Assembly (NCBI GenBank): GCA_021732085.1 | Contig: JAKFVQ010000030.1 | Coordinates: 1-64,000, forward strand | Source of the DNA: Candidatus Obscuribacterales bacterium | GTDB taxonomy: Bacteria; Cyanobacteriota; Vampirovibrionia; Obscuribacterales; Obscuribacteraceae | Reading direction: 5' to 3' | Length of the DNA: 64,000 nt | In this document: positions 34,751 to 42,364 of the stretch, in pieces | How positions within the stretch are numbered: the first letter of the stretch is position 1 | Layout: every line of letters starts with the position of its first letter | Notes under the pieces: generated by a model | Databases searched by the model: none | Told to the model about the DNA's origin: nothing | Seen by the model: only the letters and a program-made list of their open reading frames with translations | Translations under genes and position numbers: made by a program

Positions 34751-35389
34751 ATGAGAGAACCCAAATTTGAAATCCTCATCTTTGATGGATTTGACGATAT
34801 GGATGCTTTTGGTGTTCTTGAAGCGTTGCACTGGGCGTCATATTCTGTGCAATTCAAATCATTGCGCAAACAAGATTTCATTACCAGCTCTGCGGGCGTC
34901 AAGATAATTCCGGCCGGCACATTTGATATTTCAGAATCTCCTGATGTGCTCATAGTACCGGGCGGCGGGTGGCTACTTGGAGCAGCAGACGGAGACAATC
35001 CCGTAGGCGCAGAAGCCGAAGTCAGACGCGGCGAAATACTGGAGGTCTTAAAACGTTTCCACGACGGCGCTAAGAAGAATAACGGAATACTTGCGGGAGT
35101 CTGCACTGGTTCTCTGGTAATCGGAAAAACGGGTTTACTGACAGGCCGCCACGCAACCACTAACCGACAAGCTCACAATATCTTGAAAGAAATGGACGTC
35201 AAAGTAGTTGATGTTCGCGTCGTCGACGAAGGTGACATAATCACCGCTTCTGGTATCACAGCAAGTTTGGATTTGGGAATCTGGTTGGTTCATCGATACG
35301 GCGGTCCGGAGAAGGCTATCGGACTTTCTCAGCAGCTGGAATTCGAAATGCGCGGACCAATTTGGCAGCATTCTCAGTCAGAGAAATAG
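34751..35389 (+). CDS. DJ-1/PfpI family protein
   Basis: The 212-residue protein belongs to the class-I glutamine amidotransferase-like superfamily. It has FEILIFDGFDDMDAFG at the start, VLIVPGGG in the middle, and the nucleophile elbow GVCTGSLVIGKTGLL, with the Cys in place. Members include isonitrile hydratase-like, transcription-factor-like and chaperone/deglycase proteins; no extra AraC-type domain is attached here. It is a single gene with AGGGA ahead of the ATG and ordinary, less GC-rich codons than the preceding cassette. Confidence 0.88.
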   Translation: MREPKFEILIFDGFDDMDAFGVLEALHWASYSVQFKSLRKQDFITSSAGVKIIPAGTFDISESPDVLIVPGGGWLLGAADGDNPVGAEAEVRRGEILEVLKRFHDGAKKNNGILAGVCTGSLVIGKTGLLTGRHATTNRQAHNILKEMDVKVVDVRVVDEGDIITASGITASLDLGIWLVHRYGGPEKAIGLSQQLEFEMRGPIWQHSQSEK

Positions 35390-35523
35390 TCACACCGCAT
35401 TAAACAATTTCGCCCCAACCGACCACCAATCGAGCCTCAGCCGAAAACTCTCTTTTCTTGCCAACCAAAGCTTTTCAGACTTTTGCTACAGTGTATAGTA
35501 TCTGTCAGGGGAGCAAAAAATTT

Positions 35524-35566
35524 GGGAGCAAACAGAACAACCCTTTCGGATTATCCTGCTGCTCCC
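35524..35566 (-). terminator. Terminator of the Bax-inhibitor-1 gene
   Basis: Inverted repeat GGGAGCA / TGCTCCC with a 29-base loop. On the minus strand the right arm is followed by AAATTTTTT, as expected for intrinsic termination. Confidence 0.6.
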
Positions 35567-35628
35567 AACTAGAAGGTCACACATGCATGTCGAGATGCTT
35601 TTATCCTTCCTCGACTATGCAGACTTCC

Positions 35629-36252
35629 TTACTTCTGGTTCAGCAGCGCCAGCAATTCGAGCAGGCGCAGGAAGAAGTTCAGGAAGTCCAGATAGATGTT
35701 CAGTGTCAGCTCGATCGCCTTCGCCCAGGTGTTCTCGGAGTTGCCGAGGCGCCAGAAGTCGAAGATGAAGTAGCCGGCGAAGATGACCATGCCGACCAGA
35801 GCCATGCCGATGTTCATCTCACGCGACATCCGCCAGAAGAGGCCGATGACGCTGACGATGATCAGGCCGAACAGCGCGATTCCCAGATAGAAACCCATGC
35901 TGGAGAAATCGGCGCCGCTGAACAGACCGATGCTGCCGCAGACGGCCATGACGCCTGAAGTGCCAGCGAAGGCACCGGCGACGGTCTGCCAGCCGAGTCG
36001 CTCAGCGTAGTTCTGAATCGCCGGACCCGTGAAGAGACCGGAGATGAGCGCCCAGACTGCCAGGGCGGCAATGCCGACCGTCGGGGAGACCTGGGCAGCG
36101 AAGAAGACGCCGATGGCGCCGACAACGAACGCAATCGCCAGACCGATGAAGGCGCCGAACGACTTGATTTCGCGTCCGAGATAGACGCCGAGAGTGCCCA
36201 GACCCATGGTCATGGACAGGAGCACTGCAACTTTCGCGATCAAAGTTTCCAT
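35629..36252 (-). CDS. Bax inhibitor-1/YccA family membrane protein
   Basis: The ATG at 36252 has AAGGA seven bases ahead and gives a 207-residue protein with seven transmembrane segments. The family C-terminus is clear: IFDFWRLGNS, ALELTLNIYLDFLNFFLRLL-type helix (seen here as IELTLNIYLDFLNFF), with the conserved Asp. Bacterial members (YccA, YetJ) are proton-sensitive calcium leak channels or regulators of membrane proteolysis by FtsH. The gene is GC-rich and faces a cluster of other GC-rich genes on the same strand, with a cruciform-like hairpin between it and the next gene upstream. Confidence 0.87.
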   Translation of the reverse strand: METLIAKVAVLLSMTMGLGTLGVYLGREIKSFGAFIGLAIAFVVGAIGVFFAAQVSPTVGIAALAVWALISGLFTGPAIQNYAERLGWQTVAGAFAGTSGVMAVCGSIGLFSGADFSSMGFYLGIALFGLIIVSVIGLFWRMSREMNIGMALVGMVIFAGYFIFDFWRLGNSENTWAKAIELTLNIYLDFLNFFLRLLELLALLNQK

Positions 36253-36335
36253 GTGTTTTCCTTGAAGGTGAAACTCGAACCCGCACAATGTGCGGCTGCC
36301 ACGCGTGCGTGACCTTCGAGCAGTGGGAATGGGAA

Positions 36336-36380
36336 GGGACGCCCTGTGCCTCGATCGAATCGAGTGCCCCAGGGCGTCCC
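36336..36380 (-). terminator. Nested hairpin between two GC-rich genes
   Basis: Perfect 11-base inverted repeat GGGACGCCCTG / CAGGGCGTCCC enclosing a second one (CTCGAT / ATCGAG). It starts 12 bases after the stop of the 36392 gene. No U-run is evident. Confidence 0.75.
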
Positions 36381-36391
36381 GGTTTCGGGAA

Positions 36392-36625
36392 CTACTTGCG
36401 CTTCGAAGTTGTCTTCTTGCGCTTTACACGCTGGGTTCCTGCCCAGTCTTTCAAGCAAGCGACGCCACAGAAGTGGTGCGTGTCACCGTCATGCGGCGAA
36501 CCATAACCGTGTTCAACGGTGATGGCATCGCATTGCATGAAGGTGTCGCCTTCGTGCTTGGGACCGTCGCAGTGAAACTCGTTCACGCCGACGACCTTGC
36601 GCACTCTTCTGGTTTTTATGGACAA
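36392..36625 (-). CDS. Small Cys/His-rich, probably zinc-binding protein
   Basis: The 77-residue product starts at a TTG with a perfect AGGAGG seven bases ahead. Basic ends (KTRRVRKV, KRKKTTSKRK) flank a Cys/His core: FHCDG, QCDA, GDTHHFCGVACLKDW. Four Cys plus several His could bind one or two zinc ions. It is a type of small protein often seen in phages. It follows the 36640 membrane protein gene by 14 bases, so it is probably co-transcribed. Function unknown. Confidence 0.7.
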   Translation of the reverse strand: MSIKTRRVRKVVGVNEFHCDGPKHEGDTFMQCDAITVEHGYGSPHDGDTHHFCGVACLKDWAGTQRVKRKKTTSKRK

Positions 36626-36639
36626 TCGCTATCCTCCTT

Positions 36640-37038
36640 CTAGTTGAGATTGATGCGGATGTCTCCGGACAGGCAGCTGATGACCAGAAGTCCCAGCCCG
36701 CAGAGAACCGAAGAACCGAACGAGTCGAACGCCATCACGCGCGGGAAAACCCACGCCATCACCTGGAGCTGCAGAGCCGGCAGCAACCAGAAGAGAAAGA
36801 CGGCGGCAAACACAACCGGGATCAGTCCAACGCCATGCGTCGCCAACCCCAGCGCCACGGCAGCGAGGCCGAGCGCCCAGATGACGGCGACTTTGACGAA
36901 CTGAAAGATCCCGGCGTAGAGGAAGGCCTCCAACGGCGAACCGCTGAACTGCGCTCCTCGCACTTTCGGCATCACCAGCCAGAAGAACAGACCGGTGAGA
37001 ATCACTTCCACAACCATTTGGCTCAAGTTGAAATCCAT
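36640..37038 (-). CDS. Small integral membrane protein
   Basis: The 132-residue product has four hydrophobic segments (about 8-25, 40-65, 68-90 and 105-128) with few charges. It resembles generic phage-holin-family-IV or YkvI-like small membrane proteins in layout only; no family can be named. The Shine-Dalgarno site AGGAGG is ideal, but it is part of a hairpin (37045-37077) that could mask it. GC-rich codons. Confidence 0.72.
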   Translation of the reverse strand: MDFNLSQMVVEVILTGLFFWLVMPKVRGAQFSGSPLEAFLYAGIFQFVKVAVIWALGLAAVALGLATHGVGLIPVVFAAVFLFWLLPALQLQVMAWVFPRVMAFDSFGSSVLCGLGLLVISCLSGDIRINLN

Positions 37039-37044
37039 ACCAAA

Positions 37045-37077
37045 CCTCCTAAGATTCGGTCAAAACTTTTAGGGAGG
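37045..37077 (-). promoter_or_regulatory. Hairpin overlapping the Shine-Dalgarno site of the 36640 gene
   Basis: On the minus strand CCTCCCTAA pairs with TTAGGAGG (eight pairs with one bulged C, 16-base loop). The right arm contains the AGGAGG ribosome binding site, and the left arm begins seven bases after the stop of the upstream HD-domain gene. It could be a combined 3-prime end and translation switch. Confidence 0.5.
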
Positions 37078-37083
37078 AGCGCT

Positions 37084-37680
37084 TCAGCCAACGTAGCCGA
37101 AGATTTCGTCCAACTCCTCCCAGCAGTGAGCGACGCGAGCATCGTCAGGGTCACGAAGCTCCTCACGGAACTCCGGATATTCCTGGCAATATCGCGCGAA
37201 CTTGTCGGGACGCTCGACACGGCTGCGAAGACCGTTTGCACGGCGATCGCAGAGCTTGCCGAGAACAGCACGCCAGTCCTCCGAGATTTTCGGAAGCGTT
37301 TTGTGCTTTTTGACAGCCCGCGAATCATCCTTCTCGCCCTCGTCAGTGAGACGCCAGGCCAGGACGACGGAGCTTGCGGAGAAACCAGCTTCGAGCATTT
37401 GCACGAACGTTTTGTCCGTGTCTTCGAAGACGTCGTGGGTACGGCACAGAATGCGCAGTTCCTCGTCGTCGCCGAATCCCCAGTGAATCGCGGAATTCTC
37501 CACGTCATCCAGGTGGAAGCTGTAGGGGCGATCGCCATAAGTCTGTCCGACTTCGGCGTGCGCATTGTTCGCCCAAACGCGGACCTCGGCAAGAGTGATC
37601 GTGCCGCGGTGATCGTCGGGTAGCACAGCCAACGCCGCAAGCAGAGCCTGGGGCATCGGGAAAACAGACTGTATTTTCAT
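37084..37680 (-). CDS. RelA/SpoT-type HD-domain phosphohydrolase (MESH1-like)
   Basis: The 198-residue product starts at the ATG at 37680 (GGAGA six bases ahead). The order of motifs is that of the hydrolase domain of RelA/SpoT and of small alarmone hydrolases: YGDRPYSFHLDDVEN, THDVFEDTDKT (HD with the downstream ED), LTDEGEK and GKLCDRRAN (VKLADRxxN equivalent). Such enzymes remove pyrophosphate from (p)ppGpp, although other nucleotides are possible. Similar single-domain proteins occur in phages. No synthetase domain is attached. Regulation by the hairpins on either side is possible. GC-rich codons. Confidence 0.78.
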   Translation of the reverse strand: MKIQSVFPMPQALLAALAVLPDDHRGTITLAEVRVWANNAHAEVGQTYGDRPYSFHLDDVENSAIHWGFGDDEELRILCRTHDVFEDTDKTFVQMLEAGFSASSVVLAWRLTDEGEKDDSRAVKKHKTLPKISEDWRAVLGKLCDRRANGLRSRVERPDKFARYCQEYPEFREELRDPDDARVAHCWEELDEIFGYVG

Positions 37681-37708
37681 GATCGTCTCCATCCGTGGGA
37701 GCGCGTTG

Positions 37709-37724
37709 TGCACCATCCATGGTG
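37709..37724. repeat. Palindrome GCACCAT-CCATGGTGC
   Basis: Short perfect palindrome-like inverted repeat (GCACCAT/ATGGTGC), about 30 bases upstream of the HD-protein start codon, between it and the terminator of the next gene upstream. Possible operator. Confidence 0.4.
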
Positions 37725-37736
37725 CGGTGAAAAGGA

Positions 37737-37789
37737 GCAGGAGCCATCCCCAGAGCCTCGCGAACAAGGACCTGGGAAATGGCTCCTGC
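37737..37789 (-). terminator. Hairpin behind the 37797 gene
   Basis: Perfect 11-base inverted repeat GCAGGAGCCAT / ATGGCTCCTGC with a 31-base loop; on the minus strand TCCTTTTC follows. Confidence 0.65.
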
Positions 37790-37796
37790 CAATTCA

Positions 37797-38174
37797 TTAC
37801 CGCTTGCGGCGGCTCATCGTGATGCGGGCGGCGGCCTTGTCCTTCATCTGGACGACGGTGACGTTATAGCCCTTGCTCTCACGAAGCGCTTTCACAGCAA
37901 TCTTGAGGATTGCATCCTCGGGCAGTTGCGAGACGTGAATGTCCGCCTCACTGCCGCCGAAATTGCGTGCAAGCTCTTCCCGGAAGCGACCCTCCAGGAA
38001 GTTAACGAAGATATCTGCGGCGCGCTCGTCCTTGTTCCGCCAACCGGGGTTGGTGTGAACAGTGAGCTTCTTGCGCGTTCGCAAGTTGCTGCTGTGATAA
38101 GGCTTCACGAAGCCCACGTTGTCGACCACCAGGGTCGGTTTCGTGTACGGTCCAGCAGCAAGAAGATTAGTCAT
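37797..38174 (-). CDS. Hypothetical protein, GC-rich
   Basis: The ATG at 38174 with GGAG ahead gives 125 residues. No family is recognised. The N-terminal half is mixed strand and loop (PTLVVDNVGFVKPYHSS), followed by an amphipathic helix (ADIFVNFLEGRFREELARN) and a basic end (SRRKR). There is no signal peptide. A longer frame to 38237 adds only a non-coding-looking leader. It sits between the HD-domain gene and the protealysin-like pair; a partner role for those proteases was considered, but it does not resemble the known emfourin inhibitor. Confidence 0.65.
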   Translation of the reverse strand: MTNLLAAGPYTKPTLVVDNVGFVKPYHSSNLRTRKKLTVHTNPGWRNKDERAADIFVNFLEGRFREELARNFGGSEADIHVSQLPEDAILKIAVKALRESKGYNVTVVQMKDKAAARITMSRRKR

Positions 38175-38351
38175 GGTTTGACTCCATGTCTTTTTGGTTC
38201 CACCGGGGCACTGCGCCCAAGCGGTCTCCTGCAACACGACTCCGTCGTGCGCAATTCAAACAAACTGCCTTTGCAGGCAACAACACTGCTTCGCCACTAA
38301 GTAGCTAGGCATTTGCTTGCCACCAATGCTGGTGTCTGCAAAGGTGGGATA

Positions 38352-38383
38352 AGGGCGTCGCCCACATGAGCAGACGACGCCCT
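38352..38383 (-). terminator. Hairpin behind the first M4 protease gene
   Basis: Perfect nine-base inverted repeat AGGGCGTCG / CGACGCCCT with a 14-base loop, 24 bases after the stop. Confidence 0.7.
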
Positions 38384-38406
38384 CTCCCTACCCTAGCGGA
38401 CCATTG

Positions 38407-39480
38407 TTAGACGGCCGCAGGGGTATCCGTGTCGATCGCCGTCTTGGACGGCGCGATGCCGACGTCGGCCCAGGCCTTCGTCAGCGCGGCGAGTTCGGCG
38501 GTGAAGCCGAGGGTTTTCGCCGCTTCGATGGTGTGGTAGGCGAACTGGGCGAAGCTCGGCTTGCGACCGCAGGTCGTGCGCGCCGCGTACCAGATCTTGC
38601 CAGCCTTTTCCCACGCGAAGCCGCCGACGGCGATGGCGAACAGTGCGAACGCACGATTCGGGATGCCCGAATTGTAGTGCACGCCGCCGTTGTCACCGGA
38701 CATCTTCATGTAGTCCTTCATGTGAGCCGGCTGCGGGTCCTTGCCGACCGCGGGGTCGTTGTAGGCCGTGCCGGGCTTCAGCATGTGGCGGAGGCCGACA
38801 CCCTTGACGCCGGGGCGCCAGATGCCGTTACCGACCACCCAATCCGCATCGCCGGCGGTCTGCTTCTTGGACCGCTGCTCGATCAGCTCACCGAAAACGT
38901 CCGACAGGTGCTCATTGAGAGCGCCCGGCTGGCCGTAATACTCGATGTCGCCGACGAACTCGGTCACGCCGTGAGTGATCTCGTGACCACACACGTCCAG
39001 GAGGACGAAGGTCGCGAACGGGCTATCGGCGCCGGGACGACCGTAGGTCATCTGGCTGCCGTCCCAGAACGCGTTCTCGTAGTCCGCCCCGTAGTTCACG
39101 GTCGAGATGAACTTCATCCCGTTGGCGTTGATGCCGTTGCGGCCGTGCACATCACGATAGAAGGCACGAACCTCGCCGGTGAAGTCGTAGGCGTTGTCGA
39201 CTTCCTTGTCGCCGGTGGCAGCGTCGCCTTCGAAGCGAGCGCGGTCGCCCGGCTGGACTTCCTGACGCTTCGCGTCGTAGACCTCACGAGCCGCATCCGG
39301 ACCGGCGCCGATGAAGCGAACGGTCGGATTGACGAGCGCCGGCGATTGCGCCAGCAGGAGCTGCGTCTTGGCCTCGGTGAACTTCCAGCGCGGATCCAGG
39401 GGATGGCGCGCGGCGAGGGCTTCGAAAACGTAGGGAGGGATCACGCCGTGAACGCGGGTGAAACGAGGAACGAATGGCAT
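38407..39480 (-). CDS. M4 zinc metalloprotease, protealysin-like (copy 1)
   Basis: The 357-residue protein is a thermolysin-family protease: zinc ligands in GHEITH (H166, E167, H170) and E190 in GALNEHLSD, with the active-site His in GGVHYNSG. There is no signal peptide and only a very short propeptide carrying GVIPPYVFE, the PPY-type motif that marks protealysin-like precursors, which stay in or leave the cell by non-classical routes. It is followed by its own hairpin. A close paralog lies 142 bases upstream. All catalytic residues are intact. Third-position GC is among the highest in the window. Confidence 0.9.
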   Translation of the reverse strand: MPFVPRFTRVHGVIPPYVFEALAARHPLDPRWKFTEAKTQLLLAQSPALVNPTVRFIGAGPDAAREVYDAKRQEVQPGDRARFEGDAATGDKEVDNAYDFTGEVRAFYRDVHGRNGINANGMKFISTVNYGADYENAFWDGSQMTYGRPGADSPFATFVLLDVCGHEITHGVTEFVGDIEYYGQPGALNEHLSDVFGELIEQRSKKQTAGDADWVVGNGIWRPGVKGVGLRHMLKPGTAYNDPAVGKDPQPAHMKDYMKMSGDNGGVHYNSGIPNRAFALFAIAVGGFAWEKAGKIWYAARTTCGRKPSFAQFAYHTIEAAKTLGFTAELAALTKAWADVGIAPSKTAIDTDTPAAV

Positions 39481-39562
39481 ACTTGCGTCTCCTTATGCGG
39501 ATTAAATCCGCGAGATTTAGTTCAGAACAGCCTCAGAGCACACGCGTGCTCCAAGGAAACAA

Positions 39563-39592
39563 GGGCGGGCAAGCCCGAAGACTTGCCCGCCC
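39563..39592 (-). terminator. Hairpin behind the second M4 protease gene
   Basis: Perfect 11-base inverted repeat GGGCGGGCAAG / CTTGCCCGCCC with an eight-base loop, about 30 bases after the stop. Confidence 0.8.
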
Positions 39593-39622
39593 CAAGAGGA
39601 TGCAGCTACCGTCCTGGAGGTA

Positions 39623-40744
39623 TTAGCCCCAGACGATGCTGTTGCGGCGACGCGGGTCGAACGGACCGCCCGGGAACGGGGGAGTCCGGGTGTCCACCGC
39701 GGTCGCCGACGGGGAGATGCCGACGGCAGCCCAGCACTTGGTCAGCGTGGGGACGTCAGCAGCGAAACCGATGGTCTTGGCGGCTTCGATCGTGTGGTAG
39801 GCGAACTGGGCGAAGCTCGGCTTGCGACCGGCCGTGGCGCGAGCCGCGTACCAGATCTTACCGGCCTTCTCCCAGGCGTAGCCGCCCATCTCGATCGCGA
39901 ACAGCGCGAACGCGCGATTCGGGATGCCGCTGTTGTAGTGGACACCACCGTTGTCCGACCACGTGTCGACGTAGCGGTCCATGTGGTCCGGCTGCGGGTC
40001 GTTGCCGACCGACGGATCGTTGTAGGCCGTACCCGGATGCAGCATGTGACGCAGACCGACGCCGCGCACATTCGGCTTCCAGATGCCGTTGCCGATGATC
40101 CAGTCGGCGTTGGCGACCGAGATGCCCTTCATCTTCTGCTCGATGAGCTCGCCGAACACGTCGGAGAGATGCTCATTGAGCGCGCCAGGCTGACCGTAGT
40201 ACTCGATGTCGCCGACGAACTCGGTGACGCCGTGGGTGACCTCATGGCCGCACACGTCGAGCAGAACGAAGGTCGCGAACGGGCTGTTGGCGCCGGGACG
40301 ACCGTAGGTCATCTGGGTGCCGTTCCAGAACGCGTTCTCGTAGTTCTGGCCGTAGTTGACGGTCGAAACGAACTTCATGCCGTTGGCGTCGATGCCGTTG
40401 CGGCCGTGGACCTCGACGTAGAAGTCACGCACAGCGCGCGTGAACTCGTAGGCGTCGTCGACTTCCTTGTCGCCGGTGGGGGCGTCGCCGTCGAAGCGAG
40501 CGCGGTCACCGGGGTGGGTCTGGCGGCCCTTCGCATCATACGTCTCCAGCCGCGCGAGCGGACCGGTGGCGCCGACGAAGCGATTGACGGGGTTCAGGCG
40601 GACCGGCGAATTGGCGAACAGCGACTGCGTCTGGGCCAGGGTCTGGAACCAGCGCGGATCGTTGGTCGTTGCCGCCAGGGTCTGCAGCATGAACGGAGGC
40701 AGAATGCCATGGAACGAACGAACGGGAGTGGTGTTTTGAGCCAT
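39623..40744 (-). CDS. M4 zinc metalloprotease, protealysin-like (copy 2)
   Basis: The ATG at 40744 (AAGGA ahead) gives 373 residues. It parallels copy 1 throughout: short propeptide with GILPPFMLQ, zinc motif GHEVTH, GALNEHLSDVFGELIE and GGVHYNSG. It differs mainly in the propeptide, in loops, and in an extra Pro/Arg-rich C-terminal tail of about 15 residues. A longer frame to 40849 is not supported. The two copies are separated by a terminator hairpin, so each has its own transcript. The tandem arrangement implies duplication within this GC-rich block or before it was acquired. Confidence 0.9.
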   Translation of the reverse strand: MAQNTTPVRSFHGILPPFMLQTLAATTNDPRWFQTLAQTQSLFANSPVRLNPVNRFVGATGPLARLETYDAKGRQTHPGDRARFDGDAPTGDKEVDDAYEFTRAVRDFYVEVHGRNGIDANGMKFVSTVNYGQNYENAFWNGTQMTYGRPGANSPFATFVLLDVCGHEVTHGVTEFVGDIEYYGQPGALNEHLSDVFGELIEQKMKGISVANADWIIGNGIWKPNVRGVGLRHMLHPGTAYNDPSVGNDPQPDHMDRYVDTWSDNGGVHYNSGIPNRAFALFAIEMGGYAWEKAGKIWYAARATAGRKPSFAQFAYHTIEAAKTIGFAADVPTLTKCWAAVGISPSATAVDTRTPPFPGGPFDPRRRNSIVWG

Positions 40745-41629
40745 AATGGCGTCCTTTCTGTGCGGATTCACCGCGTTGAGAATTAGACTTCCGCTAGGCA
40801 CAGCAGAGACACAATGTCGCAGCTGAACTCCAACGGCACTCAGTCTCACGACACAAAAATCTCAGTCAACAAAGCGTGCTCTAACAGCGAAGACAAATCC
40901 GAGTGGAAATGACGATGCTGCGAAAGGACGATTGGCGACTGGGGATTTCCTGAAGTGAAAAGGAGTGGGTGAACGTCTATACTTCTACGCGCCCCAGGGG
41001 CCCAATCACAATGCGCCACAGGCGGCTGTGAGATAGATATTAGGGTTTTAAAGGGGGGATCGGGTAGCGCGGCTGGCCCACCCTGCCAAGTGGCACCAGT
41101 CCTAGTGCAGCTACCACAGGCACCACTCGACATCCTCTATGGGTACAGTCCACGAAGCCCGGTTCGATTCACCTCTTCGAGAGACTCCCTAAAAGCATGT
41201 CACTAAGGACCGAAGGCAAAGGCCAGCCGCACTGGAAGGAAGGTTCCAAGATGCTGACGCAAAGCAGCCAACACCCAGAAAGCATCCAGCACAAACAATT
41301 CCAGTCCCTTACTGAAGCAGCGACATTGCAAAAAATTGCCAGCAAGGCCTTAAGGCCAAGTGTCAAGCACGATAGGGCGTCAAAACAAGCGGACCACAAC
41401 TGGCTAACAGCGACACAAAGTCAAAACAGCACAACGATTCCGGCTTTGTAGCAAAGCACAAACCCTCAACCATATATCCAATCGACATCCAGTCACTTCG
41501 GGCAGAGGAGAGATTAGCGCCCGATAAGCTTCCCGGTCGATGTATCTGACCATAAACCACTACATGCGCTATGATACTCATTATGCGTCTTGATACCGTA
41601 GATGGTGCCTGCCAAAGAGAAAGAATGAC
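40745..41629. other. Long intergenic region between GC-rich block 2 and the DUF2939-like pair
   Basis: Almost 900 bases without a gene I can support. Weak candidates are a Gln-rich plus-strand frame of 84 codons (41197-41451) and a minus-strand frame of 95 codons (40846-41133) with a CGSC and Trp/Gly/Pro-rich start; neither has a proper ribosome binding site. The stretch GGTTCGATTC at about 41160 looks like a tRNA T-loop, but its stem does not pair. The region may hold the leader of the M4 protease gene and a decayed gene. Confidence 0.4.
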
Positions 41630-42310
41630 ATGATACTTCGAATAATGCTCTCGGTAATCGTTGTTTGCCTTTTAGCAGGCGGCGGTTACTGGTATTGGAC
41701 TACCACACCACAGTACTCCATGAAAGAACTCTCTCAGTCCGTAAAAACGCACGATCCTGCAACTTTCCATCAATACGTCGATGTGCCAAGCGTCGCCAAT
41801 CACGCAGTTGACGATCTGCTCTCAGATCAAGTCCGGGAATCGGGTGGAAGCGGGCTTTTAGAGCGCTTCCTCGGCAATGCCATTATCGGTGTTTTCAAAC
41901 CAGAAATCGTGCAATTGCTTTCGAACAGCATCAACAACTATGTTGCAAAGCCAGCTGCAACAGCAGTTCCAACAACACCGCCACCTCAAGATGCACCCGG
42001 TGGCGCGGAGCTAAGTCTGACACAACAGCTAAAACAAACGCTCGGACGCGTCATCAAGCGAGTGGGTCAAGCATTGAAGCCGCCATCACTCAAAGATGTT
42101 CTCACCGAACTCGGAATCACAAAGGAAAATTACCGCGGCTTGACCTCTTTCGAAACCAAGGATGAGCTCTGTCATGTCGGTCTAAGATTTCAGCCCCCCG
42201 ACAAAGCCGAGATCGTCGTGGAACTAGAACTTCAAAAGGTCGAAAACCATTGGCAAGTAAAACGAATTTCCAATCTGGACAATTTGGCAAAATCGCTCGC
42301 CGGAATTTAA
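41630..42310 (+). CDS. DUF2939-like membrane-anchored protein (copy 1)
   Basis: The 226-residue product has an N-terminal membrane helix (about 3-20), then YWYWTTTPQYSMKELSQSVK and FHQYVDVPSVA, which fit the DUF2939 pattern (helix anchor, SPxYxLxQLxxAIxxxD, FxxYVDxxxL). A Pro/Thr-rich linker sits in the middle (about 110-125), and a second globular part closes the protein (LTEL..., QVKRISNLDNL). Function of the family is unknown. The paralog follows 54 bases downstream, so they are likely co-transcribed. Confidence 0.75.
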   Translation: MILRIMLSVIVVCLLAGGGYWYWTTTPQYSMKELSQSVKTHDPATFHQYVDVPSVANHAVDDLLSDQVRESGGSGLLERFLGNAIIGVFKPEIVQLLSNSINNYVAKPAATAVPTTPPPQDAPGGAELSLTQQLKQTLGRVIKRVGQALKPPSLKDVLTELGITKENYRGLTSFETKDELCHVGLRFQPPDKAEIVVELELQKVENHWQVKRISNLDNLAKSLAGI

Positions 42311-42364
42311 CCCCAAGCGGACCGTCTTAGGGAATAATAGAAATACCCCCTTGGATGACGCCTC

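Noticed and set aside
38404..40786. Very long plus-strand frames (564 and 330 codons) opposite the two M4 protease genes
   Set aside because: High third-position GC leaves few stop codons on the opposite strand. The sense strands encode complete M4 proteases with all motifs.
41155..41185. Possible tRNA T-loop GGTTCGATTC
   Set aside because: The flanking bases do not form the five-pair T stem and no acceptor or anticodon stems can be drawn on either strand.
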